NCBI GenBank assembly: GCA_963556495.2
Contig: OY747709.1
Span: 22,345,900 to 22,409,899, forward strand
Direction: 5' to 3'
From: Valencia hispanica
Lineage: Eukaryota > Chordata > Actinopteri > Cyprinodontiformes > Valenciidae
Length of the DNA stretch: 64,000 nucleotides
Under the pieces are notes generated by a model. That model worked only from the letters and a program-made list of their open reading frames with translations, was not told the origin of the DNA and made no database searches. The position numbers and the translations under genes are program-made. Position 1 is the stretch's first letter. The number at the start of each line of letters is the position of its first letter. Shown here piece after piece: positions 35,306 through 47,944 of the stretch.

Positions 35306-36513
35306 CATAGTATTAACAAAAATGCTTTCATGAAAAAATTACTTCTTGCTAAAAATGTAATAAGAAATATAGACATGCCAAATTTACTCATGTGAAAAGT
35401 AACATATGTCTGACATGTATAAAAGTTTTCGAGTAGTGAGCTGAAATGGATGAAACAAGCTACTTAACCCCTGTGACTCGAACTGGGTGCTTCATCTGCA
35501 GATCGCTGCGAAGGAACTGCAAAACTAGTTGCTTCTGTTAGCAGGGAAGTGTCAGAGTGGGAAATGCAAGAAAACATAGAAAACTTTATTAAGTTTATCT
35601 GAAAGGGTAAAAAACCTACAGGAGTTTGTCTTTAGGAAATAATAATTGTGTTATATTTACAGTACACATCAACCGCTGAATTATTTAATATTTTAATGAT
35701 TGAACAGTTGGTCTTACTACATTTTTGCACAGTATTTATGTTTATATGAACTAATATAGAGATTGCTCAGATTATACACATTTTTCTACTTCTTTCTAAA
35801 TTGTAAAATCCATGAATGCCAAAAAGGTAACCAATACCACTGAAGAGCAAAAAAGAGAAATATTAAAACATAAGCTCTGAGTTTTGCACTTAAGAGTCAA
35901 TGTCTCTCAGGACTTTTTCACTTGCAATGGAGTACAGTAAAGTCTTCTGTATGAATTGACTTGACATGAAACCATAAAAAAGATTAACACTCCAAATGAT
36001 TTGGGTCACATATATAAAGCTGTCCTCTTGGATTTGAACAATGAGCACCTTGGCTCCTTTAATGCGTATCTCTGTCTACCTTCAGCACAAATAATGATTC
36101 AAAGCTGCTTTAAAGTTTAGCCATAGCCTTGCAGCATCTTCCAGATGCCCATGTGACAGCCATTAGTTTTTTTTTAAACATCACTAAATCACTCAGCGCC
36201 AGCAGCAGTGAGGTGGAAATTATTCAGCCCTGTTTTAGAGCTTTATTGATTCGTAAATGAGTAAAAAGGGGACAGAGCGGATTGCTCGCAGCCTGCAGAA
36301 ACACTCGGCATCGGTTTGGGACATGCAACAGGCAGCACCCATCAGCATTTCTCCAAGAGCAGCACTTCTGTTAATTTTTTTAAATATGTAAAGATTTTGC
36401 TAGAAATTACTTTCAGTCACACGTAGAAATCCTATCAATTTAGTTTTTATGTGGATATCAATGTAATTATATTGGAAATAAAACTGGCGCTAAATGTTTT
36501 TTTCCCCTTTATG
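35306..36513. other. Single-copy DNA with a possible conserved block
   Basis: No gene was seen. The block 36040..36370 is less AT-rich, non-repetitive and without a frame, which could suit a conserved non-coding element. This is a guess from texture. Confidence 0.35.
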
Positions 36514-36517
36514 TTAA

Positions 36518-36695
36518 AGAGCAACTCACCCCCCTTACCAGAGTCTTACTCCACCTACATTATGAAATTAACATTTTTACTAAAGTGTACTAAAATACCA
36601 AAAATAATGACCAGACATGTACACAGCACTATTAGACACTCATTTATACAGATTATCAGCAGATAAGAAAAATTGATTTGGGGCTGAGTTGCTCT
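36518..36695. mobile_element. TTAA-flanked miniature element B
   Basis: This 178-bp element has TTAA at both borders (36514..36517 and 36696..36699). The termini are 'agagcaactcaccccc' and, inverted, 'agagcaactcagcccc', a near-perfect inverted repeat. It has no coding capacity. Confidence 0.82.
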
Positions 36696-36699
36696 TTAA

Positions 36700-39481
36700 G
36701 TGATAGGATGATGAAAAAATGAAAAGCTTGCAACTTGAGCAGTTTTTAAGAGGAAATGTGAGTGTCTGGGTCACTGCAGGTCTGAAGCTAACAAGCTCCT
36801 GAGAGACACGTTCAGTTGTGGTTGGCATCAGCGTGGTCACATTTCTCAATGTGCCATGAGAGAATAAATCGGAAAACTCAGTGGCTGCTAAATGTTTCCT
36901 TCTATAAGGGGCCAAATTAACTGCAAGCCAGGCCATAAACCTCACACTCTGACTCATCTACAGTCTCTATATATACCTCTTTGATAATGTTATGCATACA
37001 ACCTTAGTACTGACATTGTCATTGATATGACATCCAGTGGTTAAATGTATGCAAAACATGTAGGAGCCTTTTTTAAATGAAAGATTTCTCCCTAAAGGTT
37101 GGTGGCAGCTGTGAGGTGCAGATCATTTCTTGAATGCACGGCAATTAGAGGAGCCCATTTAGGGATTAAATAAAGCCAGTCTCTGTACACATTTGTGACT
37201 TTTGCTACAAACAAAATCTCTTTTGGAGATACCATCTCTGTTTCTCCTTTACATGCTAGATATTTTTTTACAACACTAAAGGCAAGCAAAGTACTAAACA
37301 CATGTGACAAACATTTGGTTTGATTAATTAATCCTAGTTTGTATTTTTTCAAAAGAAAAAACCTTTACATCTAAAGTAAAGTTAATGATGTGCACTTATG
37401 CAGGTGATGACATGTTAAGCTCTTGAAAAATGAATCACACAGAACCACTAAAGATACCATATAAAGGTAATTCTCACAAGGTTCCATTCCCGCTGATTTT
37501 TTCAATGTACCTGCCTCAGAACTTCACATTTTCTTTGACTTTTTTGCAGATTTTCTGCTGATCTATTGATACAAATTAAAGCACATTTCATTAGTTTTGG
37601 CTTGCCATTGTTGGCTTCCAGTTTATTTCCAAATTCATTTTAGGAGTATTTGATTTGTTTTTAACTCTCTTTATAGTTTTGCCATCTGAACTGTTGCACC
37701 CATATGTACCATAGTTAGCTCCATCAGTTCAGTGGACGAGATGCTTTAAAAAGTTCAAATTGACAAAGCTTTTGCCGCAGCAGCGCCAAAACTTTGGCAT
37801 ACTTTGTTATTGTACATAAAGCTAGCAACTTTACTTCATTTTTTAAAATAAATAACCGACCTTTCCACCAATTTTTGAGCCAATTTGAGTTATGCTCTGT
37901 AAACTCATTTGATATCCTTTTAGTACTGCTTGCTTGAATTTATGTAAATGTATTTTTTATTTGTCTCAACAGATTGTGTGTTGATGTACCTGTTATTCTT
38001 AGACTTCTCTGTTTTGTTAGATTTTTTTGCTCAGCAGATTCTTTCATTCAGCTTAGGTGCTTTAAAAATAAAATTATGTGACATAGGATGGCATGTATAA
38101 ATAAACTTGCATTGAAATGGCCTGTGCAAGTGTAACAGGATTCAGCCAGAGGCCGAAGATATCTGTGCAAGAGTCTTCAAAAAAGTGAATGTACACATAC
38201 TGACTTCTTTTAGGTCTGACAGGAGAGTTTTGAGTGAGAGTAGTACAATATCTGAGAGTGAAAAAAGAACTTTGATCTCAATTAACTATGTACGCTCTTA
38301 GGTTTTCAAAAGCAAAATTACTCAATACATGAGTCCATGTGCATCTACAGCTGTGTAAGCATGAAAGTTGACATGATTTACCAGATACAATATTCCTCAT
38401 TCTTATAATCCAGGAGTCAAGATAAGCGAGGAGGAGCATTACAAAATCAATTTATTTTATTTTTTTGAATTCTTATCAAAAATAACTTTCTTTTAATCTA
38501 CTATCAAAATGTGACATGGATTGTCAATACATTATTCACCCCTGAATATATATTTTGAATATCTTGTAAAAGTATTTGTATTTAAACTGAAAATAGGCTG
38601 CAGTGCTTTATTAATCCTTGAAGGGAAATTAGACTCCCCACTGCCCAATGTCAGTAATGACAGCTTAGTTTCTGTAGGAGACTCATGTCTCAAAGGTCCC
38701 CGCTAACAGTAGCAAGTCATTAATGGGATAGCTTTCAACTGAAACTGACCACCAAGTAATGACGAATCAGGGCTATTGGATGAAAAGCATGATTGCATCT
38801 ATACAACAGAAAATAAAACTCGTTGCAGTCACCTGTGGCCTGCTTTTTCCTCCATTCTCCATACCCCAAGATTAGCCTTCACAAATGCACAGCCTGTGCA
38901 CTGCACCAGAAAACTCTAGTGGTAAAGATTGTGATAAAAGCTGTCACTGCAAGGAGTTTTGGGATAAAGAAGTGGAGACAGTTATTAAGTGCAGTGCTTA
39001 CTCTCTGTTAACATGTCTTTCTGCCAGCCACCAACAAAACATATTGTTTTGTGTAAACAGCAGCAGTAGATAGAAAGGCTGCAGTCTGGCTTCTTTAAGC
39101 CCTGACAATGGCAACTTCCTGACCTCACCATGTGACTTGTTTTCTTTTGCTTGTCCTCTCACTGTTCTACTACTGTCATTGCAAGGTTGTTACCTTGCCA
39201 CACTTGTTATTTGTCTTGCTTCTGCTGAAGACACATGAACCCATAGCTACCTTAACAGAGAAATTTTTTTTTTTATATTTCTGCGTTCATATATCAGGAC
39301 TTTCTCTTTGAGAAAAAAAGCAAATCCAAAGCCTTAAGGCAACATCCTACCGTACTTTAATAAATGAGGTTTATTGTTCTAAAAAGAATTAGAAATCAAA
39401 CATTACATTTTGTTTTCTTTAATAATGTACAATCAAGTCAACTGATGCAGCTGGACTCAAGTTAACTTGGGCACACAATTC
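36700..39481. other. AT-rich single-copy DNA with a LINE tail scrap
   Basis: No gene was seen. At about 38597..38640 the plus strand reads 'gctttattaatccttgaagg' and 'gaaattag', which is a Rex1-type LINE 3' end in minus orientation. The rest of that element is not recognisable. Confidence 0.42.
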
Positions 39482-39484
39482 TAA

Positions 39485-39953
39485 GGGTGCATTTACACAA
39501 GTCCTGTTTAGTCTGATTTAATCAAACTCTAGCTCATTTGCTCAGAAAGTCTGGTTCATATAGGGAGGTGTCAATGCACAATGCACTGATGCACATAAAA
39601 AAGTGAACAAAAAAGTGAACTCTGGTATGCCTAAAAGCCTAAGGTCTTGGTTTGGTTGAAATGAACCATGGTGCGGTTCGATTACATATGTGAATGCCAA
39701 GCGGACAGGAACGACTCCAAAATGCTCCTCCATGTTTGTTTACATTTCACGGAACAGGAAACGTCCCTGTGTTCAGTGCTTCTTGGAGCAGCACTACCAC
39801 AGGCGAGGAGGTAAACATGTTGCTCAAAAGCTTTAATTCGTTTGACAAATAGCAGTATGAATGCGAACCACACCAGCTAAGAAAAGCAATAATGTTGCAA
39901 TTTTGGACCCAAATCGAACCGAGTCTACTGGACTATCAGGTGTAAATGCACCC
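39485..39953. mobile_element. TAA-flanked miniature element, PIF/Harbinger-like
   Basis: This 469-bp element has termini 'gggtgcatttacac' and, inverted, the same 14 bases, a perfect inverted repeat. TAA lies on both sides (39482..39484 and 39954..39956). A 3-bp TWA duplication is the PIF/Harbinger signature. Frames on either strand inside it are short and carry no domain. Confidence 0.78.
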
Positions 39954-39956
39954 TAA

Positions 39957-42419
39957 GACCCTAAATCAAATAAAAATCACATCTGGAGAGATCAGACCTT
40001 AAACAGTATGCTAATTTACTAACAATTTTAGTGTCTCCAGTGAGGAATGAGTAAAACTGCAACCAAAATGGCAAGGAAATACAAAGGAAGTAAATTAATA
40101 ATGGCATGCATTCATATATCACTTTTTGAGACCCTCAAAGGACTTTACAACCACCCGATTCGAATGTTATCAACCTTTAAATGGCCGTTATTAGCGATCA
40201 TCACTTCCATACAATAGCTTCAGAATGTGCCTCCTCTACATCCTAGCAGGCTAGAAGGTGCACATCTACCATTCTTATCGGTAATAATATGCATTAGAAT
40301 TTTTTTCAGCATCGCCCACGTCTAAAAGCTTAAGTTTCGTTGTTGTTAACTTTATTTAAGGTGCTGCAATTTAAATGAAGAAAATATCAACTCTGCTCCC
40401 TAATCCCTCAAACTTCCGCATAAATAAGAAAGCATACATCCTATGTTTCTAACAGGACTGGATAAAGAATTAGCTAATACTTTTTGTTTTAATGAGCCAA
40501 TGATTTATTCTATTAGGCAAACAAATGCTCAGGTGTTTTAGCGTCTCCAGCTAATATTCCAGTTGATATTAAAGATTTGTCAAAATGATCCTTCTGTGTT
40601 CAAAAATGCAGAAATTATATTTGATTATATTTTTCCTAAATTTGTTAATTTACTATATAAGTAAATATTCTACATCATAATCTAACTAATATATGATTAG
40701 TCAGACAATATATAAAAATATAATGATAATTGCCAATTTAAGCACACAGTAACAACAGTACAACAGCAGGGTAAGCTGACAGAGGCACAATCACTTGTTC
40801 AGGTTACAAACCACCCATGGAAGGGTCTCACCATAGGTCAGAGGGCACTGAGCTTAAAATAAACTGTTGATATTATCAACTGCACTTTAGAGATGCAAAC
40901 CCAGACTGCATGGAGTCTATATGTGTACTTGCTTGCATCACAACATTTCTTAGGTTGAAGAACTGCTGAGTGCTTGAGCTCTCTGTGTTTTTCTTGGAAA
41001 CTTGTAAGCTGATTTAGTCTCAGGCATGAATTTGGTCAGTGGGACATGAACAGCAAAGGTTAAAGGAGAAGCCCACCACCCTCTTGGTGCTTTCTATCAT
41101 TGTGGGTCTCATTTAATAGTGCAGATCTGCTTTTTACAATCACTACACCTGTGTCCTAGTTGGTAGCCCTAAATATGTCAGCTGAATAAGCCCACAGTGT
41201 TGACACAATGCTGACCTGCATCAAGGACCACCAGAGACCTTCGTCCTCCCTGCAGGCCATCTCTTCACATTTCTGTCTTCCCTGTACTTATACTCATAAA
41301 TCTGTTTTTTCCACATGCTCACCACTCACTGATGCCATTCATCCCCTCTCTGGGTACATCTCTCCAGTAGCATGCTGTGCACTGTAGTGCTTAGGAATAA
41401 AGGAAATTGCCAATAGTAAAAACTGCAGCAAGTCTTTTTGTAAAGAAGCTTAAGATGTGACCAGGCATCGTGAATCATTCGGCAGTTTGTTTAAACTATA
41501 TAAACACATCCTTTGGCACATATTTCTTAAGATTAATCTTCTCTTATGTTCATTGGACCCATAGTCACCTTCTTGACCTCTCTATTCTCCCACCATGTCT
41601 TTGGCTTTTTCTGCACTTTCCTAAACTGAGGTGCCCCATCATGAATCACTCTCTGTCACTCTGAGCTGTCATTCACTTTAAGTATACTTGCACAGCAAGT
41701 CAGCAGTTTTTGTCAGCTGAGGTTTTCTTCATGAATGTTTTCACATCCCCTTCACACTATTCCATACCTGCCTTGTGTTTCTATATAAAGATACTATACT
41801 ATAGAGAGATACGCAGTTTTAGGTTTGGAATTGCCTTTTTCTTGCAGCATAAAAAATAGCATAAACAATTTGATCTCCAGCTAAGCAAGGTTGCCACAGA
41901 TTTTTGAAATTATGTAGGAAGAACATTACAATTCAATGTAAAGCACATGCTACAAAATGTACTGATCTGTCATGAATCAAATGTTGCAGCAATGACTATG
42001 CAGAAGTTCCTGCTGTACTGAAAAAATATCCACCCATCTCGGCATGCTGAAAGCTTAAAATGGTCAAAACATAAAGCTGACAGATGTACTTTCCGATTAA
42101 TTCACCTAATAACTATACAACCACTTGTACACTGTGTATAGAGCCTTAGATGGTCAGGCAAAGCATGGAAAGAAATAACAAACAAGATGGCGACATTAAC
42201 TAACTCATTAAGTAACTCACTTTGTCCAAATGCTGTAAAGCACTATACTTTTTACATCCTCTATCCCACATGCACAATGCAAAACAAGAGTCCATCTTAA
42301 GCAAAACAGATATTTCATAGACATGACAGGACTGAAAGTTTAACACAGTTTGCTTAATATCAGCAAGGTTAGATCCACATAAAATGTGTCTTTACATATG
42401 CTGGGCAAGATGAAAAAAA
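39957..42419. other. Single-copy DNA, no gene seen
   Basis: The stretches 40100..40270 and 40740..40870 look like fragments of a degenerate dispersed repeat ('caaaggactttacaaccacc'), but I cannot name it. No exon was found. Confidence 0.38.
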
Positions 42420-43992
42420 TGTGACAGCTAGGGATGGATGGTTTTGCGACACACACAGCCATTGGGTGGCTCTAACCCACATTCTAGCTCCAACAGGAGA
42501 AGAAGAGGACCAGAGGTTTTATAAGGCCTCGAGTCATTGGAGAACGCTTTCTTCCGTTTGGGTTTTCGGCCAGACAGTGCCAGGAGAGACCCCATCCTTC
42601 CTTCCTTCGCTGGCGAGGAGAAAGGACGCGAGTTTCTGGGAGAAACTCACTCCAAGGATGACAAAGACTGCTGATCGATCAGGTGAATCGCAAACCCAGT
42701 GTGTTTTGAGATTAACCCCACTGTTCTGCCCTGAGCCCTGCTTTCTGAACAGACGTTGCCGTGAGGAATGGACTGCTTACAAGCTACTGAATGTGGCAGA
42801 ACCACGTCCAGACTGGAGCATTACCCCACCGCAACAAAGCCAGGGATGAATGCTGTGCTTGAAAGCTGCAGAGAAAGGTACTGTCAGTGAAGGAAGGTGG
42901 ACCTGATCGCTGCTTAGCCAAGCCGGAGAGGACGACATGCCGTCCCAGCTAATGGCTGCTCCCCGCGATCCAACAGCCATTAGGCCTCCTACTGCTAACC
43001 GACCGCAGCTATTGTTAGCCTGCCGGCTAATGTTGTTTTAGCTTCCCCCATCATCCACAGAGCAACCTGGAGAACTTTAACTGTTCAATAAGGTCTGTCT
43101 GGGCAGAGGCGAGAATAGTTTAGGATAAACAGGATTTAAGGGTTGTTTATTTTCACTGTGATTTGTTTGTGTAAGATTTAATTTATTGTTTGGGTACAAA
43201 CAGGCCGGTCGGCCTGGAGGTTTAAAAGTGATTTTTGAGATTTCCGATGGAAAGTCATTTTATATCCTGCAACATGAGTTACTCAACCCAACAGTTTTCC
43301 TTTGTTTGGAGTTTAGTAAATGAACCAGAGCGGCTTTAAGCACCACCACGTGAGTTAGCTGTAGGCTACATGCTCTAGCGAACCACGTGGGCCCGCTTTT
43401 GACTGCTCGGCCTCATTACACAAAAGACTGCCATTATTGGTATTCAAAATAGAGATTGACTTTAAAACAGATAGTTTAAACACTAAACTAATCTTTTAAG
43501 TCACTTTTCTTGGTAAGTCGAAATACTAAACTAGATCAACATAATTGTGCCCCCTTGTGAGGCCGTTAACGTCAACATAAAGTCTAAATATTAAATTACA
43601 TCAATCACTGCGGTGACCGATCCATAAAGCATAATCAATTCTCTAAAAGTTATTGATTTCTAATTCAGTAAATGGTTTAATGAAACATTACTTCTTCCAA
43701 AAAATGTTTTTCTTCACTTTGCTTTGCATTGTGAATTGGTGGTTTGAAAACTAACCAGAAGGTGCTGGTTAGTCTTAAACTAACCACAATTAGTTAAAAC
43801 TAATTTAGCTTCTTTCCCAAAACTCTTCAATGCTTGGTCTTTAAGCAAACATATTCATTCTGAACTGTGACATCATTATCAATTTATTGGTTATAGTTTC
43901 TATTTCTGTGCATATTTTAACTTTTACTGTTTACTTTTGAATTCTTTTTGTAATAAACTCTTGTATTTTGGAAAACCGCTGTTGTTATTTCA
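42420..43992 (+). repeat. Unclassified long repeat, copy 1, LTR-like
   Basis: This segment is homologous in the same order to 62850..64000. Shared words include 'gatcaggtgaa', 'gtctgggcagag', 'tggtttaatgaaacattact' and 'gctttgcattgt'. It begins 'tgtgacagctag' and ends '...gttgttatttca', and has an AATAAA signal near 43952, about 40 bases before the end. A TG...CA ended unit of about 1.5 kb with a polyadenylation signal would suit a solo long terminal repeat of a retroelement. However, I see no 5-bp target duplication and no internal coding region. The 142-codon frame at 42421..42849 has no domain. Confidence 0.55.
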
Positions 43993-44005
43993 CCTTAATG
44001 TGTAG

Positions 44006-44940
44006 TAGGGCTGTAAATTCCTAGTCGTCTGGTCGACTTATTGGTCGATGCGTTCTGAGTCAACCAAAATTCTGATTGGTCGATTTTATGCCATGTTAAT
44101 TTTTTTTATTTGATTGGACAAGAGACATTCCATGAGAGCTGATCGGTGCAGATGTTAGAGTAGGCTACAACAGCGCTGCCTCTCGTGTGATATTGCTTTA
44201 ACAGTCTACAGGAAGATCGAAGAACGTCCATGTTATTGAACGTGCTGTGGCTTCAGTGCTTAATTTGTAAATCATTAGGTGCCGGAACGCAAAGTACATG
44301 ACAGCGCAGGCATGGCCAGAGACGCGCACAGGTCCCGGAACGCAGTAAATGGTAGCGGGAAAAAAACGTGTAAAAACATGATGTGGGCCTTACAGGCCTG
44401 AATGTTTTAAATATTGTAATTTTCTCAGATAGATGCAGACAATGGTTGTAATCGAATGCTTTAATGCCAACTGCTGTTGGCCGCAATCACACCGTACAAA
44501 ACAGTAATCAAAAGAACTCTCACATAAACCGGTTGTCTGTCTAGCTCCATTTACAGACACACACCAGTTCCCCGGCACTCAACTGCGCACTCCCCCGTGC
44601 GCAGCCTGCAGAACAGTGCTGGATTTGGTCGGGTTTTTTATATTCTTTATTTTATTGCGTAATGCGCAATTGCGCCGTGCCCACAGTCTTTGTTTTGAGC
44701 CCAATGCACAGCTTTATTCCGTTTGTACTTGTCTTGATCTGGCATGTTTAATAAAGATCATTGTCCCTGAATCGCCTTGCCGTTTAGTGCAATTGCAGTC
44801 ATCATGACATATTATATTGCGCAGATGCACGTAATGCAAAATGCTGTCAGAGCCCCCCCCCCCCCGGAAATCAGTCGATGTTTGGTCGGGATTTCCTGGT
44901 TTAAGTCGACCAAGAATTTCTTTGGTTGATTACAGCCCTA
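44006..44940 (+). mobile_element. hAT-type non-autonomous element, copy 2
   Basis: This 935-bp element runs from 'tagggctgtaaattcc' to the inverted 'gattacagcccta'. It has a perfect 8-bp duplication 'atgtgtag' on both sides (43998..44005 and 44941..44948). The duplication again has T at position 2 and A at position 7. It is the inverted counterpart of 10216..11137. It sits a few bases after the LTR-like repeat 42420..43992. It has no transposase. Confidence 0.9.
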
Positions 44941-45246
44941 ATGTGTAGTAACATGCTGTTCAAAGAACGCCAAGAACTTATTCCTTCATCTACTGTTTAA
45001 TTATCTCAGCCTTATCAGGCAGGTAATCATAAACATAAATTGAGACTGAACAATTTGGCTATTGGTATTCCTGGAATTCAGGTGGTGCCCCTAAACTTTG
45101 TAATTTTTACATATAATTATTAATCTTATTAATAATTGCCCTAAGCAATTATTCATAATTATTCATAGCCAAAACCTACCTATCTGTGGCACAACAGATG
45201 GTATAGACCTAAAAATTGAGGACAGTTTTTTTTGTGGTCTTGATTT

Positions 45247-45357
45247 GCAACCAGTTGTTGAGAAGCGCTGCTGCCATGCAACAAACAGGTCTCTGGTTCA
45301 AATCCCAGCAGAGCCTTCCAGTATGGAGTTGGCATATTCTGCTCTGTGTCACTGGCT
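45247..45357 (+). mobile_element. SINE 5' fragment, split by an insertion
   Basis: A box-B-like 'ggttcaaatcccag' at about 45296 and the following 'tggagttggcatattctg' match the 5' half of the SINE at 2289..2625. The 3' half resumes at about 46028. Confidence 0.6.
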
Positions 45358-46005
45358 TCTTTTACATGTGCAAAACATATTTAATTGGATCATAGTTCGG
45401 ATTAGAATTTGACTGTGTACATGGGCCCTGAAAAAATGAATCAGATTATAACAAATGTTTATCATCGTTAGGCAATCATAAAATTCATCCGCCACACGTT
45501 CAATCGGAATAAATAATTTTGACATGCGCAGAACTATCTAAAATACCGGAAACAGCCGTAGAACAAGTAGCAGACTTCCGCTGTACACAAACATGGCTGC
45601 GTGTGTTTACTATGGAGCGGTACAATGTTCTTAAGAGCGTGCTTTTATTTTTTTCTGATCAAGGTTTTACATCTATAAACCTTTATTGTTGTGTACACAG
45701 TCAAATTCTAATCCGAATCCCTTATTTTTTTTACGTCGAGGTAATGTACATCTATGCATGACGTAACAGACATGCGCAGTAATAACCGACATTCGGAATA
45801 GGTGTTTACATGAACAGTGATCGGATTAACAACTGGCATAACCCAGCCGTCTTAATCGGAATGAAATCTTGATCCGAATGATTGTGATTGGATCAGAGTA
45901 TTCCGAATGGCGTGTTTACATGAAGCATTTTTATTTCAATCAGGCTTTTAATCAGATTACTTGTGTCCATGTAAACGCAGCTACTGTGTTCAACTGTGAT
46001 TAATT
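45358..46005. mobile_element. Miniature inverted-repeat element inside a SINE
   Basis: The left end reads 'tttacatgtgcaaaac' and the inverted right end 'tttacatggacacaag', with weaker inverted similarity continuing for about 30 bases. Internal 'attcggaat' and 'ctgtgtacacagtc'-type words recur in both orientations. It separates two SINE halves. No coding region or clear target duplication was seen, so the borders are approximate. Confidence 0.55.
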
Positions 46006-46027
46006 AATCTGTCCATGGTAAAATCAC

Positions 46028-46110
46028 CTCCAACCCAATGGCTGCTGGAGATAAACACCAGTGCCCATGCATCAAAACAAGGATTAAGAGGCTGGATAGA
46101 TTTATGGATT
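46028..46110 (+). mobile_element. SINE 3' fragment
   Basis: The words 'tggctgctggagataaacac' and 'ggctggatagatttatgga' match the 3' part of the SINE at 2289..2625, in decayed form. Confidence 0.55.
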
Positions 46111-46437
46111 TTGTAGTATTTATTATGATAACAATAAAAGTGGTGATAATGTGTTTAAAACTTCATCTCTGTTTTTGTCAATAAATCTGTGACTATCATA
46201 CAGTCAGAGCCTCAGAAACCTAATATGGCTCGGTAAATAAAACATGTCATTCAAATGGGAAGCTTCAGGATGCTACTTAAATCAGTACTGCATGAGAGGC
46301 AGGATGAGTTTTATCTTTAGTCATGCTTCAACTATAAACAAGCCTCTAGTCACTAGGTGGCAGCACATCCTACACGCCCACTTTCTGCCATAAACGGTCA
46401 ATGCAAAGTAACAAATGAACGTTCTGCATAGACTTAA

Positions 46438-47002
46438 AGGGGGGGTATTATGCAAAATGGACTTTCTGAAGCTAATATCCTGAGAACCTGTATTTCCCTC
46501 ATTAAAAACATACCTGAAGTGTTGCTCTGACCCATTCACTCATGTTAGAGTAATCTTTGAGTCTCTGCTGGTAGCTCTCGGGGTTGCTGAAACGCCTGCT
46601 CCCACCTATCTCCGTTTTTTCCACCCATCTCCTCCTCCGACCTTACGTACTCCCTGCAGAGCTCCCCTGCCCCTCCTCACCTCACACAACTCCGGCTGAG
46701 TCCCAGGTGCAGTAATTATAACACACCAGCTGCAGCTGTGCGTCTTTTGTGGGATTTTTTTTCCGACTCAGTGCATGCTGCGATGACGCACGGTTATGTG
46801 ACGAACTGAAGGGGGAGTGCCAGAAAGAGTAGGAGGGTCTTAGAGAGGCACAGGCTAAAATCAAGGCGTCCAATATGGAAGTAAATTTCTTTAAGGTGGA
46901 TTTGGATATATGACGGACTTTTAAAATACTTAAGGTGACAATTTTGTTTGAGTGTGCTATAGAAGGGTAATATGTGCCTGGAAGAAGCATAATACCACCC
47001 CT
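46438..47002. mobile_element. TTAA-flanked miniature element C
   Basis: This 565-bp element has TTAA on both sides (46434..46437 and 47003..47006). The termini are 'aggggggggtattatgc'-like on the left and, inverted, 'aggggtggtattatgc' on the right, with one mismatch. The 102-codon minus-strand frame inside has no domain. Confidence 0.8.
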
Positions 47003-47016
47003 TTAAGCTTGCTGAT

Positions 47017-47832
47017 TATGGAGGACTACGGGGGTCATTGGAAAAGCAATACCGCATTTTGACGAGGAGTGCTTAATTATGAATTAAAAATATAGATTGC
47101 TAAATATAATTTCAAATTCAACAATTAATTTATACAAAAAAAAGACAAATTTGAAAAGCATTTTGTAATTACACATTTTAAATTGAAATACTAAAGAGGA
47201 ATTGCAAATTGTATTTATTTTTTGATTATTAAATACTGTGATTTGAAAACGATTTTCAAATCCTATTTCAAAAAGGAGAATTAAATAACACAATTAATGA
47301 ATGAGATTGTAAATATTTTTCCTTTTCATACATTTAAAAAACCAATGAGAGAGCTGGTTACATTCGAGGAGCAGCTGTGAGTTTTCAGTGTGCTCAGGGA
47401 CCAGGAGGGTCACTCGAATGCTAAAAGGAGAGGGTAAACTATTTAGGAAATGCAATCGCAAAAAGGATTTGAAAATGAGAGCCGGAAAGAGAAAACGGAT
47501 GTAGAAAAGGGAATAACTTTTTAAATGTATGAAAAGGAAAGATATTTACAATCTCATTTATTAATTGTGTTATTTAATTCTCCATTTTGAAATAATATAC
47601 ATTTTCAAATCACAGTATTTAATAATCAAATAATAAATACAATTTGCAATTCCTCTTTAGTATTTCAATTTAAAATGTGTAATTACAAAATCCTTTTCAA
47701 ATTTGTCTTTTTTGTATGGATTAATTGTTGAATTTGAAATTATATCTAGCAATCTATATTTTTAATTCACAATTAAGCAGTCATCGTCAGAATGCTGTAT
47801 TGCTTTTCCAATGACCCCCGTAGTCCTCCATA
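47017..47832. mobile_element. Fold-back element with arms of about 320 bp
   Basis: Left arm (about 47017..47340) and right arm (about 47512..47832) are inverted copies, roughly nine-tenths identical by eye. They start 'tatggaggactacggggg' at both ends. The unique centre of about 170 bases is less AT-rich. The 6 bases 'gctgat' flank both ends (47011..47016 and 47833..47838), consistent with a 6-bp target duplication. No frame has a domain. A 6-bp duplication with such long arms does not fit the hAT, piggyBac, Harbinger or Tc1 groups seen elsewhere here. Confidence 0.88.
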
Positions 47833-47944
47833 GCTGATATGGTCCATTTCATGGGTAACCATGGCAACCGAGAGGCAGAGAAATTCCACTGAGACTGAAA
47901 TCGAGGTGTTTGTGGCTGATGTGGAGGCACGGAAAAAGCTTTTC

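Noticed and set aside
33507..35395. Other long frames on both strands over the RTE LINE
   Set aside because: These are shadows of the GC-rich reverse transcriptase frame at 33457..35274.
42421..42849. 142-codon frame in the LTR-like repeat
   Set aside because: It has no recognisable domain and the second copy does not keep the frame, so it is probably chance.
46682..46990. 102-codon minus-strand frame
   Set aside because: It spans the terminus and interior of a TTAA-flanked element without a domain.
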